Source: Paramoeba atlantica | Lineage: Eukaryota; Discosea | Assembly (NCBI GenBank): GCA_977017575.1 | Contig: CDRNVI010000052.1 | Location: 124,001 to 188,000 of the forward strand | DNA: 64,000 nt | Reading direction: 5' to 3' | Shown: positions 19,701-30,131 of the stretch, piece by piece | How the letters are laid out: every line of letters begins with the position of its first letter | Numbering within the stretch: the stretch's first letter is position 1 | Position numbers and translations under genes: made by a program | The notes under the pieces: generated by a model | The model's input: the letters and a program-made list of their open reading frames with translations, nothing else | Databases searched by the model: none | Told to the model about the DNA's origin: nothing

Positions 19701-20158
19701 TCACACATTTGCCTAGTACGATAGTACCGTACCTAGTACCGTACTATCCGTACTTCGTACGAAAGTCTGTACTTTTAGTCACATGTACAGATTTCCTTTT
19801 TTTCAAAGATTATTATACATAGACAAAGAGTGCCATATGTAAGTTCACTTTCTCTTTTACTTGTAATATCGGGTTTTCTCTTACTGTAACATGAAAATAG
19901 ATAGATGATAGATACTAGTGATATTCGCCCTACTTTTTTTGTGTCCTTACATGAGTCAAAACTCGCAAGGAAATTCATAACATGGATTTTTGGAAAGATG
20001 TAGTATGGTTTGATCCGATTATTTATTGCTGAATATTTATTGCTGAATTCGGTCAATCATACAATTTGCCTTGTATTTCTGTCGAGCGTGCCAATAACCT
20101 CTTTGATCGAGACTTGGGTTTTGCGAACCAACAGGCCCCTCTATTTTCCATTACTCAG
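19701..20158. other. Intergenic region with short palindromes
   Basis: 19713-19768 holds a cluster of short, overlapping inverted repeats built on AGTAC/GTACT (for example CTAGTACCGTACTA). The rest is AT-rich. It ends in a pyrimidine-rich stretch with CTCAG directly joined to the next ATG. No gene is seen. Confidence 0.45.
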
Positions 20159-20554
20159 ATGGACTGGAGAGAATACGTTTCCTGTACGAACTTTGAATGG
20201 GATCCCGTCTTGCACCACAATGAATACGTCTACTGGTGTACTGTTGGCGATAAACTTTTCCCATCGATTGCATTTACTGCCCGCCACTATGTCTGGGTTC
20301 CTCCAATGGTAACGAAATGTGATTCGTGGCTATCCATTTTAGCTTACATGTACAGTCCCCGCCAATCCCGTCTTCTCCCTCATGTTATTGCCCATCGCAT
20401 ATTTATTCGTGGAAATTTGGACAACTTGAAGCCCGTTAAAAATCATTCTGCATCGACAAACGGCACTCCTGAGGAAGATTCGTTTGAGAGAGATGAATTG
20501 GATCTTCTGATAAGCAGTGAGTCAGATGGTGATCAAACTGAAACGTATCCATGA
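20159..20554 (+). CDS. Hypothetical acidic small protein
   Basis: A 131-residue protein not recognised. The first 85 residues are aromatic and compact (MDWREYVSCTNFEWDPVLHH, FTARHYVWVPP), likely a folded domain; the last 45 are acidic and Ser-rich (EEDSFERDELDLLISSESDG). The start is the ATG joined directly to the acceptor-like AG at 20157-20158; the open frame continues upstream only from a TTG. It is the last host gene before the mobile-element island. Confidence 0.6.
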   Translation: MDWREYVSCTNFEWDPVLHHNEYVYWCTVGDKLFPSIAFTARHYVWVPPMVTKCDSWLSILAYMYSPRQSRLLPHVIAHRIFIRGNLDNLKPVKNHSASTNGTPEEDSFERDELDLLISSESDGDQTETYP

Positions 20555-20888
20555 AATCTGCAGCTTCTGATCTTCAGTGTACGCAATTAGTTTCTTATTT
20601 ATACTTTTGAAGAATTGGTTACTCAAGGTAGCGATTTAAATAACTTTAAATAATCGTGTAAGAGATTCACATATCAAAACTTACTATATACTTCAATCAA
20701 TATTTACTACATTATAGTTTTTATACAGGTATACATAATATGTATCAGCGGACGTCAGTGTATTTTTGATGCGCGCTAAAGCTTTTTTATAACGAGTAAT
20801 TACGCATTCCTCCTGTCCCCCCCTACTTATGCGCAACCGTTTGACCCGGCCACTTAAGCGCAAATTTGACACATCGTTCAGAAGAACA

Positions 20889-20920
20889 GCGCCGCAAAGC
20901 GGCGCGATTTTTTTTTTTTT
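20889..20920 (+). repeat. GC hairpin plus T-run, copy 1
   Basis: GCGCCGCAAAGCGGCGC, a perfect 7-bp stem with an AAA loop, followed within three bases by a run of 13 Ts. The other five copies have GAA as the loop. It lies near the left end of the composite element. Confidence 0.8.
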
Positions 20921-21874
20921 GTGGTACGAATTTTTGTACCAATTTTCGCCGCTGTTGAAATGGAGAGTCTGCAGGTAGTCCCTTTGGGCGTTCAAAAATG
21001 ATCTCCAGCGATCTCCTCTGATCCACACTGACCTCCACCGATCTGTACGGCGAGTCTTTGCACGCTATACTGTACTGTACATCAGAGGAACTCTCCTGCC
21101 ACGTACTGTACGCTTTTGAAATGATCAGTGCACCAGCGTGCGGCACCGCCTAGATGTGGGGCGGGTAAAGATAACGTCGGTAACTGCACTACAAGTGCAT
21201 GATAAACTAAACTTTAATTTATACACTATTTCGGACCCATGCTGTTAAAAGTCCGTTCTTTTCCTACAATTGATCGGGTGCTCGCAAAAAAGGCACTTAC
21301 TCCGTGATGTGGTCATTTGCGGGCATAAGTAACCATACAAGCGAAGTACTGTACCTCCTCCCTAGTTATCTCTCACACGTCACCCCCTGTCCGACTGATC
21401 ATTCCAATGAATCGGTAAACCCTTCGATCTTCGAAAAATTACCTACAGCGTTCGCAACCGGTCGCCATTGGTTGCCATTGGTTGCCACCGTTCGACAGCG
21501 AGCTACAGGTACCGTCTGCACCCCCTCCGCTGATGGTACTGACGCCTACCAACTACCATTTTCTTTCATTATTTTTTATGACTATAATTATACACTGCCG
21601 ACTAATATTATTGAGTTTTTAATTATTGGCGAAGCTACGCAACTTTTAGTTAAAAAATCAATAATTTTTGTGCCAATAATTTTTGCAGAAATTTGTACAC
21701 ATCGGCAAACAACAGGGGCGGAAAAAAACCAAAATTAGGTCAAAAGGGTTTTTTGTGCTCACAAAAAGATTCAAGATTTTTTACGGGGAAGAATATTGCT
21801 TTTCACCAAAAAATTATTATACCTAGGAGGTACAATAGGTGTCCCTTGGTATAACCAGGAAGGTGGTTTACATC

Positions 21875-22163
21875 TCTCTAATTTTGTTAAATGCGTTGCG
21901 AAGGGCAGGTTATTAAGTGGTCATTAAGTGAGGGGCTGCGGGTGTGATCTCACATGATTTCACGGCCGGGTGTTGACATAAAGCCAATCCTGCTCCTCCT
22001 ACGTCAAATCCTCTCATGAAATTTGAGTTTTTGTGCAAAATCTATGACACTCTTCTCTAAAAAGTGACTGCCAAGATCAGACCTCATGAGAAATTCAAAA
22101 ATTGAACAAAAAAAAATGTTTCTCACCCCAAATTGACAACTTTTAATTAAAAAAAACAATATA
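21875..22163 (-). repeat. Dispersed repeat, left part of a split copy
   Basis: Matches the reverse complement of about 56050-56320 over nearly its whole length (shared words include AAAATCTATGACACTCTTCT and TGCGAAGGG). The match resumes after the mariner, at 23489-23555, and corresponds there to 55970-56050. The copy at 56 kb is therefore an empty-site version. Family unknown; no protein is visible. Confidence 0.75.
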
Positions 22164-23488
22164 AACCCCTGGCCAAAATAAGGCACCCCCCTCTAAAAAT
22201 TCGATGCTTTGTTTGTTTGAGCTAATTTCAATGGCATTTTGCAGATCTCAGTTCGGGATTTATGTCCTCCCACACTTGGTCACTAGTCCTCTAGCTATTT
22301 ATAAAGTGGAAACTATTTACCACTTTTTTACCTTTTCGCCACCTAGTTCGACGCAGGCCTTCAGTCTACGATCGAAACTTAAGATGGTATCATTTATCAT
22401 CTCAGTCGGTAAAGAACTCCATGTGTTTAGAATACACCTTTGCAGTTCGGAAACTGTAGATGGTAGCTTTTCATTTACGTCTTGTTGTACCATTGACCAT
22501 ATGTTTTCAATGGGAGAAAGATCGGGAGAATTTGGGGGCCAATTTTTTAGTAGATTAATTTTTCGTTTGTTCAGGTAATTTATGGTGGCCTTGGCCGTAT
22601 GAGCGGTGGCACCATCTTGTTGAAATATTCTTTTGCGGGGGAAATAAACATGTTTTAGTGTGTCTATGTATGTTTCGTGGGCAATAGAGGTCCTGCTGGA
22701 TAAATTTTTAAGCATCTCCAGTTAATTCCTATAGCACCCCACACCTGACACTTAGGCGCCCAGCGCACCTTTAGTCTCTTTGCAGGGGTCTCTCCTTTTT
22801 TTACCCACATTTTCATTCGATTATCGTTTGTATCAAACACCTTCTCATCTGAGAATATCAATTTCGATGTGTCCTCTTTGTAATTTAAAGAAAACTGTAC
22901 GCGTTTTTCTTTTTGTACAGCGGTGAGCCCTTGTGAAATTGGTCGTGGCCTATATTGATGCCCTGCTTGCCTCAAATCTCGACGAACAGTTCGAGGGCTT
23001 GCAGTAACACCCTTTCTGCACAAAACAACAGAAATACGCTTTGAACTGTACTTTGGCACCCCTGCCGCATCTTTCTTAGAAATAATGGTTTCAATCCTTT
23101 TTTTTACGAGACTTTATTTTTTTTTTCTGTGGGGATTTCTTTAGGCTTTTTTTCGTCTCAATTTTGGGGTGATCACGGAGGTATTTTCGAATGTATTTCA
23201 CGCTTACATTCAATTCACGTGCTATTCGTTTCTTTGGGATGCCATCTTGAAACCTTAAAAGCATGAGTTCCTTCCCCAGGGGGCTGAGGCCACCTTTCGG
23301 AGGCCTGCGGAATGATTTTTTCATAAATCGACCCTAATGTTAAAGTGGTAAAATGTTTTTTTTTCATGAGCTAAAAACAGCGGGAACGTACAGATCTCAA
23401 AATTTTGAACGAAAACATGGTATGATAACCCTACCATACCCCCTCATGCAAAAAATAAGGGGGGGTGCCTTATTGGTGGCCAGGGATT
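22164..23488 (-). mobile_element. Tc1/mariner transposon, broken, 1325 bp
   Basis: Terminal inverted repeats begin AACCCCTGGCCA on the left and AATCCCTGGCCA (reverse strand) on the right and include GGCACCCCCC; both ends are flanked by TA. The empty site is preserved near 56.05 kb. The transposase is on the - strand in three frames: HTH region 23324-23091 (KGGLSPLGKELMLLRFQDG), then 23059-22664 with IFSDEKVF, then 22715-22317 with QQDGATAHTA and WPPNSPDLSPIENIW. All three catalytic acids are present (spacing of the last two about 35 residues). At least two frameshifts separate the parts, so it is inactive. The subterminal word TTTTGCAGATCTCA recurs in the elements at 24.5 and 47 kb. Confidence 0.9.
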
Positions 23489-23642
23489 TATTTTGTGCCA
23501 TGATTTTTAGCGATAAAATTTTTTTGCTTGGGTGTATTTCAATTTTTGCTATAAAATATAATATAAAAAAATTAATGAAAGGGGGAGTATGTAAAAAGCA
23601 GCCCCCCAGGGCACCCCGCGTACATAACTCATGATTGAAACA

Positions 23643-23673
23643 CGCGCCGCGAAGCGGCGCGAAATTTTTTTTT
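23643..23673 (+). repeat. GC hairpin plus T-run, copy 2
   Basis: CGCGCCGCGAAGCGGCGCG, an 8-bp perfect stem with a GAA loop, then AAA and a T-run. It lies near the right end of the composite element, in the same orientation as copy 1 rather than mirrored. Confidence 0.85.
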
Positions 23674-23930
23674 CACCCTTTTTTTTGACCCGGCTACTTG
23701 CGCAATTTTAGGCCAAAACCTAGTTGCGTTTCAGTGGGGTGGGACAGTATGTATTCATATTTTTCTGAGGGTTTTTCCATGATTTATTCGATGCCTCCAA
23801 CAAGCATCAGTGCTACACTTTTTCCCCGTTCTAACGTTTAGTTTGTATTATTAGAACGCGCGCTATTTTTTCCCTTCATCATAATTGTACAAGATGTCTG
23901 CTTATTGCACTCACCAATAGTAACAACAAT

Positions 23931-24033
23931 TTTAGGCTCTTCGTTAAAATCGGGAGTTGTTTTCAACTTAGAAGTCACTCATGCTGCGCGCTTCGCGTTG
24001 AAAACTACCGCCGCGTTTAACGAAGAGCCTAAA
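23931..24033. repeat. Foldback element of 103 bp, copy A
   Basis: Begins TTTAGGCTCTTCGTTAAA and ends with its exact reverse complement; the inside also folds on itself (GTTTTCAAC / GTTGAAAAC). A second copy in reverse orientation lies at 41943-42043, and a half copy near 28132-28165. Non-coding, MITE-like. Confidence 0.75.
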
Positions 24034-24480
24034 AAAGAAAAATCGCGAAAAGATCATGCATAATCTATTTTTTGGGGGTAAAAACCTCGATTTTCCGGCA
24101 AAAAATGTGAAATTTTAACCCGAATTTGGGCCGTTTTGGATGCCTTACCAATAGGGGTAGGAGGCGAATCTGACGCAAAAAACGTCGCAGAATGGTAGCT
24201 GAGGTCCCAAATTCCTAAAACACGTTTTAGGAGTCGATTTTGGAAAAATAAGATTTTTACCTTTTTTTGGGTCTAAAAAACGAATTTTTTTGGTCACCCC
24301 AAAAATTTCGGAAATTTTGACCTTGTCGGACCCCTCCCGCGCGTACCAGGGGGGGGTGGAAAATTATCGCCGCGGCCTACTCTAACACTTCCCTGCGCTC
24401 GATTTCGAAAAGCAAAAAATTCGAAAAAAAATTCGCGACATATGCCCCCCTCCCATGGACCCCCAATTTTTTTGAATATT
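24034..24480. other. AT-rich spacer in the island, no gene
   Basis: Long A- and T-runs with short C-runs, and words such as TTTTAGGAGTCGATTTTGG. No reading frame, hairpin or clear repeat to other parts of the window was found, except GCCGCGG near 24371. Probably old element debris. Confidence 0.35.
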
Positions 24481-24533
24481 TTTTTTCAGTTTTGGACTAC
24501 CGGGGCCCCCTTTTATATTTTCTTCTTCTATTA

Positions 24534-25252
24534 AACCCCCGCTCACGAAAAGTGACCCCCCTCTTTTTTTTCGTACAAATGTCCGTTTGAGCTGTTTTTT
24601 GTGCACTTTGCAGATCTCAACACAAGGACTTTGCGTGTGCAGAAATGAGACAAAAAGAAACGAATATGCACAATTTAGAGAAGAATTACCATTTTGTCAC
24701 TTTTTCGCCCTTCAATCTTATGCACTCCTTAAGTCGAGAATCAAAACTTAATACTGTTTTGTCGATCACTTTTTGAGTTAAAGAAGACCATGCTTTACGT
24801 GCACATCGGATAAGTGAAGGTTTGTCCGATGGGGTTTGTTCGTCTACCGCCTCTTGGACCATAGACCAGACGTTTTCTATGGGGGAAAGGTCGGGCGAGT
24901 TGGGGGGCCAGTTTCTTAGAACATCACTCATTCAATTCTCAATATACTCTTTGGAGGCACGGGCAGTATGTGCCGTTGCCCCATCCTGTTGAAATACACT
25001 ATTAGGGGGGAAATCTAGCTGTTTTAATGTTTCTATGTACGTCTCACTTGTAATAGATGTGTCATTGTAGATGTCTCACTTGTAATAGATGGTCACAGGA
25101 CTCAAAGTGTATTCCCCGCTAGATTTTTTTTCGTTCAGATATTTTTTGATTATCCTTCTAGAGACGTTAAAATCACGGGATAATTGTTTTATCGGAACAC
25201 CTTCTGCCTGTCTCATCTTCAAAAGAACCTTACCACTATCCGTAAGCCCCCC
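24534..25252 (-). mobile_element. Tc1/mariner relic, internally deleted
   Basis: The left end AACCCCCGCTCACG follows a TA. The transposase on the - strand keeps the catalytic-E end at 24931-24686 (RNWPPNSPDLSPIENVWSMV), close kin to the element at 22.2 kb, and a helix-turn-helix part near 25245-25115, but the middle is missing. The right end stops within the HTH region, without a visible terminal repeat. Flanking sequence on both sides (CGGGGCCCCCTTTTATATTT left; TTACTGTG and CAATAATCGAGGGTAGAGCG right) is joined without the element at 48755-48895, giving an empty site. Confidence 0.8.
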
Positions 25253-25413
25253 TTTTATTATATTACTGTGTTTCTCTTTATATTTTCATTGTTTTTGTTC
25301 ACTTTTTTTTCAATAATCGAGGGTAGAGCGGTAGTTATACAACCACCGCAATAAAGTTAAGTTGATAATATGCTTATGGTCAATCTTTATAGGTTTATTG
25401 TTCTAATCACATA

Positions 25414-26460
25414 CAGGGGTGAAAACTTCCATCTGGGGGTGGGTCTAAAATTTGTAAAAACTTTTCAATTTTGTAAAATAATAGCGCATTCGAGAGCTCT
25501 CGCAGAATTGTATGTCTTCATGCTGGTAGCTTTTAACATATCAAAGTGAAACTACAAATGCCGAATAGGTCAAAAACTCGAATTGTCACTTAAAAAATGA
25601 TACAAAAAAGTTAAAAAATAACGTTTTTCCCCCCACGAAGATTGTTAGTAACCCCTTTTAGTATCCGCAATGTGCACCGTTCTTTTCTACAATGATTCTA
25701 CAACGCTTTCTGAAGCTTTTTAGCGTATTCTCAAATTTAGATATTTGTTCTGTCTTAAGTTTATCATAGGAAACATGAATTGCGGAGAGTAATTGTTGTT
25801 GATTTTTGGGTTGAATTTGGTCCTTTGTCCCGTCCATTATTGACCAAAGATTTTCTATGGGGTTTAGATCGGGGGATCGTGCTGGCCATCGGAGCCAAGA
25901 ATAACCCTTTTCTTGGGCCGCGGCACGAGCCTTATTATGTGCCGGGCAATTGTCCATCACTATTGTGGCCCGATGTCTCCTTAAATATTGGAACAGACCC
26001 CCCCTTTTTTTCATGGCTTCATAAAAATTTTGTCCCTTTACAGTTACTTTGTTTCCTTGAGAATCATGGGTAGGAAAGACATGTAAATGAAACCCATGCT
26101 TTAAGCTCACCCCTATTCAAACCATAATACCTTCTCCACCATGATAGGGTTCTAATTCCCCTGTTTGTTCTTTGGGGGGGTCAGACTTTCGGCAAAGGTA
26201 CGTGGGTCGGGTGGATCTTTTGCACGTAAATTTTTTTCGTCGCAGAAAATAATATTTTCCAGCATAGCGTCTCTCCACTGTAGCATTTCAGTGGCAAATT
26301 GCACTCTGCTCTCCTTATGATTATTAGATAAGAAAGGGGTCTTTAAAGCTGTTCTGAGCACAATTTTTTCTTTTGAGTTTTTCAACATGTTGAATTGAAT
26401 TATAATAATCCAATTTTTTGACTTCAAAATTTATCGAGTCGTTTACCCCTCTTTCATACA
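25414..26460 (-). mobile_element. Tc1/mariner transposon relic, second family
   Basis: The left end CAGGGGTGAAAAC follows a TA. The transposase on the - strand runs from about 26430 to 25658 in two frames: 26427-26152 with IIFCDEKN (first catalytic Asp) and 26110-25658 with VMDNCPAHNK and WPARSPDLNPIENLWSIM. The C-terminus is LKSFRKRCRIIVEKNG. One frame break is evident, and the N-terminal HTH is eroded. The right boundary near 26460 is approximate. The left 90 bases are shared with the shorter element at 51052-51649. Confidence 0.8.
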
Positions 26461-26516
26461 ATGTAGAATGTCGGTGTGGTAGCTGCTTCGTAAAAAAGCG
26501 GTGGTTGTTGGTAAAC

Positions 26517-26643
26517 CGGCTTCGCAAATTGCTTCCCACTAACGACGCCGCGTATGGCTCAGGACCGCTCACGCGGGCCCTCGCCATACCCCCTCCCCTT
26601 CGGCTTCGCAAATTGCTTCCCACTAACGGCGTCGCGTATGGCT
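26517..26643 (+). repeat. Direct repeat, two copies of 43 bp
   Basis: CGGCTTCGCAAATTGCTTCC plus the following 23 bases occurs at 26517-26559 and again at 26601-26643 with two mismatches. A short GC-rich spacer separates the copies. It abuts the tRNA-like sequence and could be part of a short interspersed element. Confidence 0.8.
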
Positions 26644-26651
26644 GAAAATAT

Positions 26652-26716
26652 AACTGCCGTGAGTCGAACCTGCGACCACCAGATTATGAACGGCAGGTCC
26701 TATCAACTGGACTACC
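26652..26716 (-). tRNA. tRNA-like remnant, CAT anticodon
   Basis: On the - strand TAGTCCAGTTG (26714-26704) fits RNA polymerase III box A, with a D-stem GTCC/GGAC. GGTTCGACTC (26670-26661) fits box B, and TTCATAA would be an anticodon loop for CAT. TTTT at 26648-26645 could end transcription. The anticodon stem and acceptor stem do not pair as in a working tRNA; instead CTGCCGT pairs with ACGGCAG across the 3' half. A second T-arm (CTGGG TTCGAGT CCCGG) lies next to it on the + strand. More likely a tRNA-derived SINE head or a rearranged pseudogene than an active tRNA. Confidence 0.35.
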
Positions 26717-26910
26717 TGGGTTCGAGTCCCGGGACCTACGTTTTTAGGCACCGTGATTTGTTCCCAAATCGAGGATAGAGGGGGGGGCTGGACCCCCTTT
26801 TCTCACCCTTCTGGATCCACCCTACCCCGGACACCATAAGGAAGGGAGAGGCAGAGGTTGTAAACAACCCCCGCAATAATAATTGAGAGTATGGAGAAAG
26901 TACGGATAAT

Positions 26911-27490
26911 AGTGACCATAAATGTATCAAAAAATCGGAAAAGCACTGATGAAACAAAAAATAGTTTTTTTTCAAGTACTTTCTCAAAATAATTCGTTTT
27001 TAATGCATTTCTAGCATTTTCAAGCATATTTTGTCTACCAAAATTTATGTACCAGATTGTGTACCAATACTTATTAACTGACCTGTTCCGGTTCTCGGAC
27101 TTTTGCTTGTTTGCTCGTTGTGACCTCGATTGTTGACTTTACGGAGAAAAATAAAGTAAATCGGTGACACAACCACCGATTCGGAGCTGGAACCGTTTGT
27201 GGACGCTGCCTTGTTAGGCCAACTAGCACAAAACGGCAATGCTTCATGAGATTTGGAAATGGAACGCAATGCCGAAAGAATTCCGGAGTTTGGGCCAAGG
27301 TAGGTGGCCAAAAAGTTCCAAAAGGTCAAAACGTAGGTGGAAACAATACCACCTAACTGAACATTACATACTGATTTTAATCGACTTAAGTAAAAAAACA
27401 TCAGAAAAAAGAAGTTAGGGCGCTCTACGAAGTTATTTGTGGGCGTAGAGTGATTTCCAAAAATAATTTTTTGATACATTTATGGTCACT
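26911..27490. mobile_element. Inverted-repeat element, 580 bp
   Basis: The ends are a perfect 25-bp inverted repeat starting AGTGACCATAAATGTATC. No target duplication is obvious. Frames inside on the - strand resemble nothing known. Probably a non-autonomous DNA transposon. Confidence 0.6.
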
Positions 27491-27725
27491 TTGACCCGAA
27501 AGTACCTGTAGGACTCTGGCAGTTTCTGTCAAGAACTCCCCCAGGGCTCGAACATTTATAAATGATACACACTATGTTTGCAGCATGTGTGAAGTTTAGA
27601 ACTTGCATGCACACAGTCCGTCCAACGTACACGCGGCAAGTTCGCTTGACACGGTTAATATTATTGCCACGCTCGTCAAGTTTTGCTATAAGAGCAGGCG
27701 ACAATGTCTCGGGATCTTGAGGGCC

Positions 27726-28076
27726 ATGACAGCGTGGACACAGAGGCGTTCCCATAGGAATACACTTTTCGCCGTAATGTGTACACAAAATTATGTGAAT
27801 ATAATATCCGTCGCTGAACGGCCACAATACAGACTAATGGATTTACGATTCGTACTAAAATACTTATCTGTCTTGCAAGAAGAACAAGAGCGCTTGTTTG
27901 CTTCTTCCATAGTGTTTTTAAATTTAAATGTGCAAAGGAAATTCTATGAAAAAAGGCAAATAAAACTGGAGAACAAAGAATTGATGACGTCCTATACCGT
28001 CAAAACACTTATTAAGGTAATTAAAATTAAAGTACCAGAAATTAAGGTACCAGAAATTAATGTAATAATTATGTGA
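27726..28076 (+). CDS. Doubtful small frame in the island
   Basis: A 116-residue frame from ATG 27726. The middle (LMDLRFVLKYLSVLQEEQER) reads as helical protein, but the end runs into a repeated AT-rich unit (AAGTACCAGAAATTAAGGTA, found again near 28490), giving an IKVPEIKVPEI tail. No family is recognised. It may be a decayed element gene or chance. Confidence 0.2.
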   Translation: MTAWTQRRSHRNTLFAVMCTQNYVNIISVAERPQYRLMDLRFVLKYLSVLQEEQERLFASSIVFLNLNVQRKFYEKRQIKLENKELMTSYTVKTLIKVIKIKVPEIKVPEINVIIM

Positions 28077-28540
28077 CACTCATTTTTCCGAAAATCTGCT
28101 GCAATACTTAATTTCTATTCTAGTCGCTTCGTGAAAGGCGGTGGTTATTTTCAACTTAGAATCTATCAGCGTGCATTCAAAAATGTTTAAAACGCGAGCT
28201 AACCAGGGCAATGTGAATGCCATTACCAACGTACACGTATTTGGGCTAAATCAGGCTGAACATTGCTTACTTAAATACACTGGTGCGCGAGTTTAAAGGT
28301 GTGTTATCTAATGTTCTAATTCCGAATGATGATTCTACGCATAGACTATATTCTTCATGGACTAATACTCTAACTCACCTGGTTACAGGTGTTGTAGGTA
28401 CTTTCAACTGAATTTTGTTCAAATTTCGAAGGATATCGACATCGGGAATATGAGCTCCAAATAATAATAAAGTAAATAAATAATAATAAAGTACCAATAA
28501 TTAAGGTACCAGAAATTAAGGTAATAATTATGTGCCAAAA
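28017..28540. repeat. Direct repeats of GTACCAGAAATTAA units
   Basis: GTACCAGAAATTAAGGTA-type words occur at 28038-28075 and 28488-28530, both followed by TAATAATTATGTG. They bracket about 430 bases, which include a half copy of the 103-bp foldback element (28132-28165). This could be an element with long direct ends or a duplication. Confidence 0.5.
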
Positions 28541-28777
28541 AACGTTACCTTAATTTATGTTATTCTTAATTAATGTTTTCACGGTAAATATGAAAAGTGC
28601 TACAAGGTCGATTTCCTGGTAGTCGCTGTAGGTAATTTTTTTGGCTAACAAACCCCCTTTTGCAGATGTTCGATATTTCATGTTTGCTATACAAACATGT
28701 ACAAACAAATCTAACATGCAGCCCCTCATATATTATATTTTTTTAATTCTTGCTAGCTCTCTTGATTTCTTGTAATC

Positions 28778-29890
28778 GTGTTGTTAGGCTCACTACCCGT
28801 GGATTTACCAGGTCGCCGAGGGTACCTGCAACTTTGTCGAGCAACAAGAGACTGGTTAGGTGCACTTCGGTTAGTGCAAAAGGCTAATATCTGCCGCGAT
28901 TCTTCGCAGCAAGAATTCTCTTTTGCAATATCTATTTGTGTAGAATGTAGGGCAATTAAGGCGCTTCACGAGTTAAAGCGTCTTACTAAAAATGTTAACT
29001 TTACAGAAAATGTCTCGAAAGGTCCTGAATATTCAAGGCTCATTCCAGATTTATCCACATCGAAATCGAATCTAGTTCAGAGTACATACTCCATATTTGC
29101 GCCGAATTCTGAAGTACCCAAGAATCAATCGGCTAAGAGTGAAGAAACCTCCGCATACAATCGAAAATTGGCGAATTCTAAATTAAATTTTGTTGAAGAT
29201 AAAATCGGAAAGGACGTGAAAGAAAATATTTCATTCGAGAAGAGCACAGAGTCACGAAATCATGATCTCTTTTTTTTCTACTGTGCCAAAGATATATTGT
29301 CTATCCTTGCACACTACACAGAGATTGAAAGACCAAGCATTGCACTACACTTGCTTGAAACTATTCTTAAGCATCGACGTAACGTTAGAGTAAAGCATCC
29401 CGAGACTTCTTCAGGTTCTATGTTACAAGATACGTCTACTAATAGCGAAGCCGTACAAACCTCGACAACGATAAGTGAGAATGCATCTGAGACCTCAGAT
29501 GACTCAGTTTTGCAACGTGTGACTGACACCGACATGGATGATTCTGTTTCCCACTCTATCGCTGCGGAATCTCCCATTTTCTGCGCTTACCCTCTCCCAG
29601 ATGCATCCCCATCGTCTCCTTCTCTTTCGGACGAATTACTCGTTAAGGGCATCGAATTATGCGATCGAACAAATCAATGGAAACGTGCTCTCGCGCTGAT
29701 GGGATCCGTACAAGGCTCAGAGTATCCGTCCGCGGCTGCCCTGTTAATGTCCATGCTGGAGAAACGAAAACTGCACGACGCGAAATCCAATGTATTGCGC
29801 ACCATGAGTCCTGAAGCTACAGAGTCCTTTACGGAGGCCTACTGTGCTCTGATTGGGGCTTGGGCAGTGCATAAACGTCATGGGGGGTAG
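28778..29890 (+). CDS. Helical-repeat protein gene lacking its start
   Basis: A frame of 370 codons with no ATG until far inside, open from 28766. The first 60 residues (GYLQLCRATRDWLGALRLVQ) and residues about 290-345 (CDRTNQWKRALALMGSVQGS) look like PPR/TPR-style helix pairs, joined by a Ser/Thr-rich linker. An acceptor-like GTTGTTAG lies at 28779-28786, at the very start of the frame. The gene stands at the edge of the mobile-element island, so its 5' end may have been lost. Alternatives are a cis-intron with an exon elsewhere, or a non-ATG start. Function unknown. Confidence 0.6.
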   Translation: MLLGSLPVDLPGRRGYLQLCRATRDWLGALRLVQKANICRDSSQQEFSFAISICVECRAIKALHELKRLTKNVNFTENVSKGPEYSRLIPDLSTSKSNLVQSTYSIFAPNSEVPKNQSAKSEETSAYNRKLANSKLNFVEDKIGKDVKENISFEKSTESRNHDLFFFYCAKDILSILAHYTEIERPSIALHLLETILKHRRNVRVKHPETSSGSMLQDTSTNSEAVQTSTTISENASETSDDSVLQRVTDTDMDDSVSHSIAAESPIFCAYPLPDASPSSPSLSDELLVKGIELCDRTNQWKRALALMGSVQGSEYPSAAALLMSMLEKRKLHDAKSNVLRTMSPEATESFTEAYCALIGAWAVHKRHGG

Positions 29891-30131
29891 CTTTTCTTTT
29901 TTTCTGGCAGTTTTTGAATAGAGTAACGGCATGCATGGTCGTATCAATAATGTTTTGTATATATTTTTGAACAGTGGTCGTCAGGGATCAGCAATACAGT
30001 AGCTCCCTTTCCGTATTGTATGATCCAAACTTTACGAAAATCTAATTTCTTGAGTTTCCATTTTTTCCCACAAACACTATATTTTATACTCTACTACCAT
30101 TTACATTTTCCCATTTACATTGTAAATTTGT

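Larger units (their letters stand above)
20813..23747. mobile_element. Composite TA-flanked element with hairpins, 2.9 kb
   Basis: The ends form an inverted repeat: CTGTCCCCCCCTACTTATG on the left and the reverse complement of GGGGTGGGACAG on the right, with further matches (GCGCAAC/ACGCAAC) inside. A TA follows the right end; the left neighbour is TC, perhaps a decayed TA. A GC hairpin plus T-run lies near each end (20889, 23643). The middle contains a repeat shared with 55.97-56.32 kb and, inside that, a mariner at 22164-23488. Without the mariner the element is about 1.6 kb. No transposase of its own was seen. Confidence 0.5.

Noticed and set aside
21304-21738. 144-codon frame inside the composite element
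   Set aside because: No family resemblance, Cys/His pattern or sensible start; it spans repeat debris and is most likely chance.
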